The notes under the pieces were generated by a model. It was not told the DNA's origin, made no database searches, and worked only from the letters and a program-made list of their open reading frames with translations. A stretch of DNA of 15,638 nt from 2-02-FULL-66-14 sp037443705 (GTDB lineage Bacteria > Pseudomonadota > Gammaproteobacteria > Burkholderiales > SG8-39): assembly GCA_037443705.1 (NCBI GenBank), contig JBBINV010000074.1, forward strand, positions 1 to 15,638, written 5' to 3'. Of this stretch, positions 6,274 through 12,765 are shown one piece after another (within the stretch, counting starts at the first letter, position 1; every line of letters starts with the position of its first letter). Made by a program: the position numbers and the translations under genes.

Positions 6274-7463
6274 CCGCGCGCGGCGACCGCACCCTTGAGA
6301 CTTCGCAGCGCCTCGAGCAGCGCTCGGACGCTCATTGCCCGCGCGCCCGGAGCGAGCGGCTCGCCCGCCGGCGCGCCGCCCGGGCCGGCGTGCACCACGA
6401 TGCAGCTCAGGTCCCGCCGCCGGATGCTCCGGGCGAGGCTGAGCATGCTCTTCGCGGCCTCGGGGTACACCGTGCTGGACGCCTTCGCCTCGAGAAGAAC
6501 GAGTCGCCCGCCGCCCGCGGGTACGACAAAATCGACCTCGAGGCCGCGCTGATCCCGGAAGTAGTACAACTCGCGCCGCCTTCCGGCGTTGACCTGCAGC
6601 TTGACGATCTCGGAGGCGACGAAGCCTTCGAAGATCGGGCCGTGAAAAGGCGACTGAACGAGCGCCTGCGGCGTTTCCAGGGCGAGCAGGTGGCAGGCGA
6701 GGCCTGTGTCGGTGAAATACACCTTGGGCGATTTGACGAGCCGTTTGCCGAAATTCTCGAAATACGGCGCCACGAGCACGATCTGGCCGGTGGTTTCGAG
6801 GATGCCGAGCCACTCCGTCACCGTGGGAACCGAGACGCCGAGGGGCGCCGCGAGGTCGGTCTTGTTGAGCAGCTGCCCGCTCCGGCTTGCCAGCAAGCCG
6901 AGGAACCGGCGGAAAGTCGCGAGGTCGCGGACCTGGGTGATCTGGCGCACGTCGCGCTCGAGGTAGGTCTGGACGTAAGACGAGAACCAGAGCCCGGCAT
7001 CCCTCGGCCGGGCCAGCGCTTCCGGGAATCCGCCGCCAAAGAGCGTCACCTTCGTCGACTCGAGGCTGGACAGGGGCAGCAGCTGAAGCACCGCGGCCCG
7101 GCCCGCCATGGATTCCGTTACGCCGCGCATCAACGCGAAATCCTGCGATCCCGTGAGCAGCCATCGCCCCCGGCGCGCGGGCGCCGCGTCGATGCGGGCG
7201 CGCACGAAGTTCAGCAGCTCCGGCGCGTGCTGGATCTCGTCGACGATGACCGGCGGCCTGAGCCCGTCCAGGAATCCGCGTGGATCGGCGCGGACGGCAG
7301 CGAGCACCGCCGGATCCTCGAGAAGCCGATAGCTCGCCGCGGGAAACAGGCGACGCAGGAGCGTCGTCTTGCCCGAACGCCGCGGCCCCGTCAGAACGAC
7401 CGCCGGGAAAGCGCGGCTTGCCCGCCGCAGGGTTTCCGACAGCTGCCGCTCGAGGTACCGCAT
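6270..7463 (-). CDS. ATP-binding protein, AAA_14 ATPase with C-terminal DUF4143
   Basis: The 397-residue protein has Walker A GPRRSGKT at 26-33, Walker B PVIVDEIQ at 71-78, a sensor LLTGSQ at 102-107 and YLERDV at 167-172. This order is typical of AAA_14/DUF4143 proteins. The C-terminal part (about 195-330) has a winged-helix-like stretch (LAAPLGVSVPTVTEWL) and a PD-(D/E)xK-like signature, EVDFVV (309-314) followed by LLEAKAS (323-329). That signature suggests a nuclease-related fold whose activity is unproven. Members of this family are widespread, often mobile or patchily distributed, and of unclear role; toxin-antitoxin-like and DNA-related functions have been suggested. No partner gene is adjacent. 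The start ATG at 7463 matches the family N-terminus (YLERQL) and lies six bases after a -10 box. Confidence 0.85.
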   Translation of the reverse strand: MRYLERQLSETLRRASRAFPAVVLTGPRRSGKTTLLRRLFPAASYRLLEDPAVLAAVRADPRGFLDGLRPPVIVDEIQHAPELLNFVRARIDAAPARRGRWLLTGSQDFALMRGVTESMAGRAAVLQLLPLSSLESTKVTLFGGGFPEALARPRDAGLWFSSYVQTYLERDVRQITQVRDLATFRRFLGLLASRSGQLLNKTDLAAPLGVSVPTVTEWLGILETTGQIVLVAPYFENFGKRLVKSPKVYFTDTGLACHLLALETPQALVQSPFHGPIFEGFVASEIVKLQVNAGRRRELYYFRDQRGLEVDFVVPAGGGRLVLLEAKASSTVYPEAAKSMLSLARSIRRRDLSCIVVHAGPGGAPAGEPLAPGARAMSVRALLEALRSLKGAVAARG

Positions 7464-7469
7464 CGGTGA

Positions 7470-7499
7470 ATTCTAAAGTGCGATCTTGGATTACACCAA
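7470..7499 (-). promoter_or_regulatory. Candidate leaderless promoter of the AAA/DUF4143 gene
   Basis: On the minus strand TTGGTG (7499-7494) and TAGAAT (7475-7470) are 18 bases apart. The -10 box ends six bases before the ATG at 7463, so transcription should begin at or next to the A of the start codon. There is no leader and no Shine-Dalgarno. Confidence 0.45.
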
Positions 7500-7515
7500 G
7501 GGCGTCCCGCTTGGT
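7495..7515. promoter_or_regulatory. Inverted repeat in the ATPase/leuC-like divergent region
   Basis: ACCAAG (7495-7500) and CTTGGT (7510-7515) are perfect inverted 6-mers separated by nine bases. One arm overlaps the -35 candidate of the ATPase gene. The other overlaps a TTGGTT that sits 19 bases before TAAATT (7536-7541), a weak -10 candidate for the leuC-like gene. It could be a shared operator or simply the symmetry of two -35 boxes. Confidence 0.3.
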
Positions 7516-7552
7516 TCCGAACCCGCCGTTGGAGGTAAATTTCGTACCCACC

Positions 7553-8914
7553 ATGGGAAAGACCCTGTTCGAAAAGGTCTGGGATGCGCACGTGATCGCC
7601 GATCTCGGCGGCGGCACGGAGCTGCTGCACGTGGACCGGCACCTGCTGCACGACCTGGGCGGCGGGCAGGCGCTCGGCGAGCTTCGCGCACGCGGTCTCA
7701 AGGTGCGCAATCCCGAGCTTACCTTCGGAACCGCCGACCACGTGATCACCACCGAGCCGGGCGGGCGCTCGAAGGACTGGGCGGTGGCGCTGGTGGATTC
7801 GCTCCGTGCCGGCGCGCGCGAAGCCGGCATTCGCCTGTTCGACGCGGGCTCGGACGAGCAGGGCATCGTGCACGTGATCGCGCCGGAGCTCGGCCTCACG
7901 CAGCCCGGCGCGCTCGTCGTGTGCGGCGACAGCCACACCTGCACCAACGGCGCGCTCGGGGCGATCGGCTTCGGCATCGGCGCGAGCGAGATCGTGCACG
8001 TGCTCGCGACGCAGGCGATCGCGCAGAAACGCCCGCGCACGATGCGCGCGCGCTTCGAGGGCGCGCCGCCGCGCGGCGTCTATGCCAAGGATCTGATTCT
8101 CGCGCTCGCCGGCCGCGTCGGTGCCGCCGGCGGTGTCGGGCACGCGATCGAGTACGCCGGGCCCGCCGTGCGCGCGCTCGAGATCGAGAGTCGCATGACG
8201 CTGTGCAACCTCTCGATCGAGCTCGGCGCCAGGATCGGAATGGTCGCGCCCGACGAGGCGACCGTGGCCTGGCTGAAGGGCCGGCGCTTCATCCCCACGG
8301 GCCCCTTCTGGGAGCGGGCGGTCGACTACTGGCAGACTCTTTCCACGGATCCGGACGCGCGCTTCGACCGCGAGGTGACGCTCGATTGCGCAGGGCTCGC
8401 CCCGCAGATCACCTGGGGAACGAGCCCGGAGGACGTGATCGGCGTGGATGGCTCGGTTCCCGATGCCAAGCCCGAGGCGCTCGCCTACATGGAGCTCGAG
8501 CCGGGCGCTCCAATCGCGGGCACCCGGATCGACCGCGTGTTCATCGGCTCGTGCACGAACTCGCGCCTGTCCGATCTTCGCGCCGCGGCCGCGGTGCTGC
8601 GCGGCAGGCGCATCGCGCGGCACGTCCGGGCGTGGGCGGTACCCGGCTCGGCGGCCGTCAAGCGCGCCGCCGAGGCCGAGGGGCTGCACGAGGCGTTCCG
8701 CGCCGCCGGGTTCGAGTGGCGCGACCCGGGGTGCTCGCTCTGCGTGGGCGCGAACGGCGAGTTCGTGGAGCCGCTTGCGCGCTGCGTCTCGACCTCGAAC
8801 CGCAATTTCGTGGGGCGGCAGGGACCGCGCGCGCGCACCCACCTCGCGAGCCCTGCCACCGCGGCCGCGTGCGCGCTCGCCGGCCGCATCGCCGACGTGC
8901 GGGAGTATCTCTAG
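7553..8914 (+). CDS. LeuC-like hydro-lyase large subunit (3-isopropylmalate dehydratase family)
   Basis: The 453-residue protein is an aconitase-superfamily large subunit. The three [4Fe-4S] ligands are Cys334 in GSCTN, and Cys394 and Cys397 in PGCSLC. VVCGDSHTCTNG (122-133), GTSPE (289-293) and STSNRNFVGRQG (413-424) are also classical. With the adjacent small subunit it would isomerise or hydrate a dicarboxylic acid in the cytoplasm. Against a simple leucine-pathway role, there is no leuA or leuB nearby, and normally conserved LeuC segments differ: LGGGQAL where typical LeuC has VTSPQAF, and GTADHVITT where typical LeuC has ATMDHNVST. A citramalate/mesaconate, dimethylmalate or similar substrate is possible. 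The start is ATG 7553, just before the family N-terminus. A GGAGG at 7531-7535 is 17 bases away, too far for a normal Shine-Dalgarno. Confidence 0.82.
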   Translation: MGKTLFEKVWDAHVIADLGGGTELLHVDRHLLHDLGGGQALGELRARGLKVRNPELTFGTADHVITTEPGGRSKDWAVALVDSLRAGAREAGIRLFDAGSDEQGIVHVIAPELGLTQPGALVVCGDSHTCTNGALGAIGFGIGASEIVHVLATQAIAQKRPRTMRARFEGAPPRGVYAKDLILALAGRVGAAGGVGHAIEYAGPAVRALEIESRMTLCNLSIELGARIGMVAPDEATVAWLKGRRFIPTGPFWERAVDYWQTLSTDPDARFDREVTLDCAGLAPQITWGTSPEDVIGVDGSVPDAKPEALAYMELEPGAPIAGTRIDRVFIGSCTNSRLSDLRAAAAVLRGRRIARHVRAWAVPGSAAVKRAAEAEGLHEAFRAAGFEWRDPGCSLCVGANGEFVEPLARCVSTSNRNFVGRQGPRARTHLASPATAAACALAGRIADVREYL

Positions 8915-9520
8915 ATGGAGAAATTCGCCACGCTCCGCGCCATCGCGGCGCCGCTGCCGCAACCGAACCTCGACACCGATGTGATCATCCGCGTGGAGCG
9001 CTGCGCGCAGGTGCCGCGGCCCGCTATGGGCCGCTACGCGCTCGAGACGCTGCGCTACCGCACCGACGGCTCGGAAGACCCCGGATTCATCCTCAACCGC
9101 GCGCCGTGGCGCGATGCGCGCATCCTGGTCTGCGGCGAGAACTTCGGCTGCGGCAGCTCGCGCGAGATGGCGGTGTGGGCGCTTGCCGGAATGGGCGTCC
9201 GGTGCGTGATTGCGCCCTCGTTCGGCGACATCTTCTTCGGCAACTGCCTGCAGAACGGCGTTCTCGCGGTGCGGCTGCCGAAGGCGCAGGCGGATGGCCT
9301 GATGGAATTGGCTTCCCGACCGGAAACCGCGACGTTCGAAGTGAATCTCGAACGGCAAACGATCAACGGCAGTGTCCGTTTCGAGATCGATCCGCTCGCG
9401 AAGACGATGCTGCTCGAGGGACTGGACGCGATCGGGCTGACCCTCAGGCGCGAGGCGGCGATCGCGGACTGGCAGGCGCGCGACCGCGCGCGCCGCCCCT
9501 GGCTCTATTTCCCTACCTGA
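8915..9520 (+). CDS. LeuD-like hydro-lyase small subunit
   Basis: The 201-residue protein is the swivelling small subunit that pairs with the LeuC-like protein, and it starts on the base after that gene's TAG. GGGAG at 8901-8905 provides a Shine-Dalgarno nine bases before the ATG. Family marks include the N-terminal MEKFATL, DTD at 20-22, GENFGCGSSRE at 74-84 and the C-terminal GLDAIGLTL. Two active-site regions are unusual. The loop after DTD reads VIIRVERCAQVPRPAMG, where LeuD has an IIPKQFL-KxxRTG-like loop that contacts the substrate. The normally conserved SREHAPWAL is SREMAVWAL, losing both His and Pro. These changes suggest a different substrate from 3-isopropylmalate. The end overlaps the convergent secreted-protein gene by eight bases. 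Confidence 0.82.
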   Translation: MEKFATLRAIAAPLPQPNLDTDVIIRVERCAQVPRPAMGRYALETLRYRTDGSEDPGFILNRAPWRDARILVCGENFGCGSSREMAVWALAGMGVRCVIAPSFGDIFFGNCLQNGVLAVRLPKAQADGLMELASRPETATFEVNLERQTINGSVRFEIDPLAKTMLLEGLDAIGLTLRREAAIADWQARDRARRPWLYFPT

Positions 9521-10004
9521 CCCGGTAGATCTCCTCGGCGAAGCCGCCGCGCCAGACTTCCAGCGTGGCCCGCTTCCTGTTCTCCTGCGCGGTGAGCACG
9601 GCGTGATCCCCGCCCTTCTCCCAGCGCGCCTTGTAGATCCTGCGCGGCTCGCCTTCCCTGCGGCTGATCGACTCCACGGCTTCGCCGAGCGGCGCCCCCC
9701 AGCGCGTCCTGAGATGTTTCGCGACGCGCGCGCGCTCGGCCGAGTCGAAGCTCACGTCGAAGGCCTGGATCGCCCCGGCTCGCAGGTACACGGTGACGCG
9801 CGCCTTCACCCCGCCGATCGCGATCTGCGAGTCGTCGCAGCGCCGGTCGGCGGCCTCGCTCTTCCATTGCAGCGCCTGGCAGTGCGCGCTCGGGAAGGAT
9901 TTCCGGACTTCGGCCTCGCTGCCCCCGAGCGCCGCGCCGTTCAGCTCGAACCCGAGCGCCGGCGGCGCGGCGATCGTCATCGCGAGGAGCACGCAGGCTT
10001 TCAC
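9513..10004 (-). CDS. Small secreted/periplasmic protein of unknown function, last gene of the aryl-CoA operon
   Basis: From GTG 10004 the protein has 163 residues. It begins with a signal peptide (KACVLLAMTIAAPPALG, cleavage near residue 18). The mature part has two cysteines (Cys42, Cys56) that could form a disulfide, and a C-terminal region with alternating charged and hydrophobic residues (ATLEVWRGGFAEEIYRVR). I do not recognise a named family. The length and pattern resemble small exported beta-rich proteins seen in betaproteobacteria. The GTG overlaps the stop of the monooxygenase/reductase gene as GTGA, implying translational coupling, although an exported protein is an odd partner for cytoplasmic catabolic enzymes. 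A TAGCAT box seven bases before the GTG might also drive it separately. The signal peptide starts right at the GTG, which supports this start. Confidence 0.7.
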   Translation of the reverse strand: MKACVLLAMTIAAPPALGFELNGAALGGSEAEVRKSFPSAHCQALQWKSEAADRRCDDSQIAIGGVKARVTVYLRAGAIQAFDVSFDSAERARVAKHLRTRWGAPLGEAVESISRREGEPRRIYKARWEKGGDHAVLTAQENRKRATLEVWRGGFAEEIYRVR

Positions 10005-12355
10005 GCGCGCAATGCTACACCCGGCTTCTTCCCGTCGACGACCTCGTGGCTCTGGGGCCTCGCCCGGATGCGCAGGTCCGTTTGCTCGGCGCGCTCGCGC
10101 GCCGCGACGCGAAACGCCTGGTCGCGCCCGGCGAGGTACTGCGGCGGCCAGTGCTGGGGCAGGTGCTGGTACCAGGCCGAGGCCTGCAGGGTGAAGTACG
10201 GGTTCGCCAGGTGCGGACGCGCCAGCGCCACGAGGTCCGCCTTGCCCGAAGCGAGCAGCGTGTTCACCTGGTCGGGCGTGGTCACCGCGCCCACCGTCAT
10301 CGTGGCGATGCCGACCTCGTTCCGCACCCAGTCCGAGAACGGCGCCTGGTACATGCGGCCGTAGACCGGCTTCTGGTCCGGCACGGTCTGCCCGGTCGAG
10401 CAGTCGATCAGGTCGCAGCCCGCTTCCTTGAGCATGCGCGCGAGCGCCATCAGGTCCTCGCCCGAAAGGCCGCCCGGCGCCCAGTCGGTCGCCGAGATCC
10501 GCGCCGACATCGGCTTCCGGGCGGGCCAGATTCTTCTGCACGCGTTCCAGACTTCCAGCGGAAAGCGCATCCGGTTCTCGATCGTTCCGCCATATTCGTC
10601 CGTGCGCCGGTTGGTGAGCGGCGAGATGAAGCTCGCAAGCAGGTAGCCATGCGCCATGTGGAGCTCGAGCATGTCGAATCCCGCTTCATCCGCGTAGCGC
10701 GTGGAATTTTCGAATTGACGAATGATGTCCTTCATCCCGGAGACCGAAAGCTCGCGCGGTGTCTGCGAAACCCCCTCCTGGTACGGAATGGGAGAAGCCG
10801 AGACGAGCGGCCAGTTGCCGCTCTCGAGCGGATGGTCCATGCGCTCCCAGCCGAGCTGGGTGGAGCCTTTGCGGCCCGCGTGCCCGATCTGCATGCAGAG
10901 CTTCGCGCGCGTATGGGCATGGCAGAAATCGACGATCCGCTTGAACGCGTCGCGCTGCGTCGCGTTCCACAGGCCCGTGCATCCGGGCGAGATGCGCCCC
11001 TCGGGGCTGACGCAGGTCATCTCGACGTACACGAGACCCGCGCCGCCGATCGCGCGGCTCGCGAGATGCACGAAATGCCAGTCGGTGGGCACGCCTTCGA
11101 TCGCCGAGTACTGGTCCATCGGAGAGACCACGACCCGGTTCTCGAGCACCAGGCCGCGCAGGCGGAACGGCGTGAACATCGGCACCGGCGGGTTCGCGAG
11201 ATCGACGTCGAAGCCCTGGTCCCTGGCCTTCCGGGCGAACCAGGCTCGAACGTCCCGCACGAACGCCGGGTCGCGCAGCTCCAGGTTCTCCCAGGTGATC
11301 TGCTTCGAGCGCGACATCACGCCGAACGCGAACTGCAGCGGATCCATTCCCCAGTAGCGCTTCATGTGCTCGAACCAGGCGAGCGACACGTTCGCCGCGT
11401 GCTGGGTCTTTTCCACTTCTTCTCGCCTTGCCGTGTCGTAGGTTTTCAAGGCTTTCTCGACCGAGGAGTTCTGCCTGAGCGCCTCGAACAGCGCAATCGC
11501 GTCCTCCATCGCGAGCTTCGTTCCCGAGCCGATCGAGAAGTGCGCCGTGGCCTTCGCGTCACCGACGAGCACGGCGTTGCCCATGATCCAGGTCCTGTTG
11601 ACGATTGTCGGGAAGTTGCGCCAGATCGAGCGGTTGGCGATGAGCCGGTGACCGGCAAGCTCTTCGGCGAAGACGCGCTCGAGCGTGGCGAGCATCTGCG
11701 GCTCGTCTTTCGCGTCGAACCCGAAGTTCCTCCACGTCGTCTCGTCGGTCTCGATCACCCAGGTGCTGCGGCCCTTCTCGTACTGGTAGCAGTGCGCGAG
11801 GATGATCCCCTCGGGCGTCTCCCGGAAGAAATACTTGAACGCATCGAGCGGACGCGTCGAGCCGAGCCAGGTGAACTTGTTCGGCCGCAGGTCGACGCTC
11901 GGCCCGAAATGGTCCTTGTGCTGCTCGCGGATCCTCGAATTGATCCCGTCGGCGACGACGATCAGGTCGGAACCGGGCACTTCTTCGAGACCTAAGATTT
12001 CCTTCTGGAAAACCAGGTTCACTCCCAGGTCCCGGCAGCGCTCGTGCAGGATCTGGAGGAGCGCCACGCGCGAGCAGCCGCAGAAGCCGTTGCCGCCCGA
12101 GCGCATGACGCGGCCCTTGTACACGACATCGACGTCGCCCCAGTAGGCGAAGCGCCGGCGGATCATCTCGTAGGATGGGCCGTCGCAGGCCTTGAAGGTG
12201 TCGAGCGTCTGGTCGGAGAACACGACGCCGAAGCCGAAGGTGTCGTCCGGACGGTTGCGCTCGTAGACCGTGACGTTCCACGCGGGCCAGGCCTTCTTCG
12301 CGAGCGCCGCGAAGTACAGCCCGCCCGGCCCGCCGCCGATCACAGTGACGTTCAT
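10001..12355 (-). CDS. Fused aryl-CoA monooxygenase/reductase (2-aminobenzoyl-CoA monooxygenase/reductase or salicylyl-CoA 5-hydroxylase type)
   Basis: The 784-residue protein is a two-enzyme fusion. Residues 1-390 form an FAD monooxygenase with GGGPGG (7-12) and VGDAKATAHFSIGSGTKLAM (264-283). Residues 393-745 form an Old Yellow Enzyme-type reductase, with MFTPFRLRG (393-401), QIGHAGRKGS (489-498) and HMAHGYLLASFISP (566-579) followed by TDEYGGTIENRMRF. This domain order is that of 2-aminobenzoyl-CoA monooxygenase/reductase. That enzyme 5-hydroxylates the CoA thioester and then reduces the ring with NADH to 2-amino-5-oxocyclohex-1-ene-1-carboxyl-CoA, without needing ring-cleavage dioxygenases. 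Many databases call the same fusion bifunctional salicylyl-CoA 5-hydroxylase/oxidoreductase. The upstream ligase and RidA homologue favour the anthranilate reading. The ATG at 12355 has a GAGGGG Shine-Dalgarno in the 11-base gap after the RidA gene. Confidence 0.88.
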   Translation of the reverse strand: MNVTVIGGGPGGLYFAALAKKAWPAWNVTVYERNRPDDTFGFGVVFSDQTLDTFKACDGPSYEMIRRRFAYWGDVDVVYKGRVMRSGGNGFCGCSRVALLQILHERCRDLGVNLVFQKEILGLEEVPGSDLIVVADGINSRIREQHKDHFGPSVDLRPNKFTWLGSTRPLDAFKYFFRETPEGIILAHCYQYEKGRSTWVIETDETTWRNFGFDAKDEPQMLATLERVFAEELAGHRLIANRSIWRNFPTIVNRTWIMGNAVLVGDAKATAHFSIGSGTKLAMEDAIALFEALRQNSSVEKALKTYDTARREEVEKTQHAANVSLAWFEHMKRYWGMDPLQFAFGVMSRSKQITWENLELRDPAFVRDVRAWFARKARDQGFDVDLANPPVPMFTPFRLRGLVLENRVVVSPMDQYSAIEGVPTDWHFVHLASRAIGGAGLVYVEMTCVSPEGRISPGCTGLWNATQRDAFKRIVDFCHAHTRAKLCMQIGHAGRKGSTQLGWERMDHPLESGNWPLVSASPIPYQEGVSQTPRELSVSGMKDIIRQFENSTRYADEAGFDMLELHMAHGYLLASFISPLTNRRTDEYGGTIENRMRFPLEVWNACRRIWPARKPMSARISATDWAPGGLSGEDLMALARMLKEAGCDLIDCSTGQTVPDQKPVYGRMYQAPFSDWVRNEVGIATMTVGAVTTPDQVNTLLASGKADLVALARPHLANPYFTLQASAWYQHLPQHWPPQYLAGRDQAFRVAARERAEQTDLRIRARPQSHEVVDGKKPGVALRA
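10012..10017 (-). promoter_or_regulatory. Possible internal -10 box before the secreted-protein gene
   Basis: TAGCAT on the minus strand ends seven bases before the GTG at 10004, the same spacing as other leaderless candidates in the window. It lies inside the 3' end of the monooxygenase/reductase gene and I see no good -35 box. The evidence is positional only. Confidence 0.25.
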
Positions 12356-12366
12356 GAATTCCCCTC

Positions 12367-12765
12367 TCAGTCCGGAACGACCGCGGTCGCCTCGATCTCG
12401 AGGCGCGCGGCCGGCTCGACGAGGGCCGCCACCTGCACCACCGTCATCGCCGGATAGTGCCTGCCCACGAGCTCGCGGTAGGCCTCGCCCACTTCCCCGA
12501 GCGCGCCGAGATATTCCTCGCGGTCGATCACGTACCAGGTGAGCCTGACCAGGTGCTCGGGCCGGCCGCCGGCTTGCGCCAGCACCGCGATCACGTTGGC
12601 GAGCGCCTGACGGAACTGTCCGCCGAAGGACTTCTCCTTCCATTCGCCCTGGCCGGTCCATCCCACCTGGCCGGCGAGGTACACGGTCCGGCCGCCTTTC
12701 ACCGCGACGCCGTTCGAATAGCCCCGCGGGCGAGCCCAACCCGGCGGTTGCAGGATCTGGGTCAT
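12367..12765 (-). CDS. RidA (YjgF/YER057c/UK114)-family protein lacking the usual arginine
   Basis: The 132-residue protein has the size and fold signature of the Rid family: GRTVYLAGQVGW (25-36), a central FRQALANVIAVLAQAG (51-66) helix, LVRLTWYVID (72-81), and a C-terminal LEIEATAVV (122-130). RidA enzymes hydrolyse enamine/imine intermediates using an Arg in a PARS-type motif. Here the motif reads YPAMT, so Met107 replaces that Arg and ordinary deaminase activity is doubtful. Glu124 in the terminal strand is kept. The gene sits between the aryl-CoA ligase and the fused monooxygenase/reductase, with an ATGA overlap to the ligase. This context suggests a task on an amino-cyclohexene intermediate, or a binding role. 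It is probably cytoplasmic and, by family, trimeric. Confidence 0.85.
   Translation of the reverse strand: MTQILQPPGWARPRGYSNGVAVKGGRTVYLAGQVGWTGQGEWKEKSFGGQFRQALANVIAVLAQAGGRPEHLVRLTWYVIDREEYLGALGEVGEAYRELVGRHYPAMTVVQVAALVEPAARLEIEATAVVPD

Noticed and set aside
6270..7463. AAA/DUF4143 gene as part of a defence or mobile element
   Set aside because: There is no transposase, integrase, restriction or antitoxin partner, repeat or boundary nearby; it looks like a lone gene in ordinary chromosome.
5574..7469. 631-codon plus-strand frame spanning the SDR and ATPase genes
   Set aside because: It runs in a wrong frame through the SDR gene and antisense to the ATPase gene, with Arg/Ala-rich low-complexity translation and no family motif.
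7553..9520. Calling the pair leuC/leuD of leucine biosynthesis
   Set aside because: Active-site segments of both subunits differ from canonical LeuCD and leuA/leuB are absent, so family names only are used.
10046..11995. Long plus-strand open frame (649 codons) opposite the monooxygenase/reductase gene
   Set aside because: Its translation is rich in Arg, His and Ala with no domain, and the opposite strand carries an unmistakable enzyme; GC-rich DNA commonly leaves such antisense frames open.
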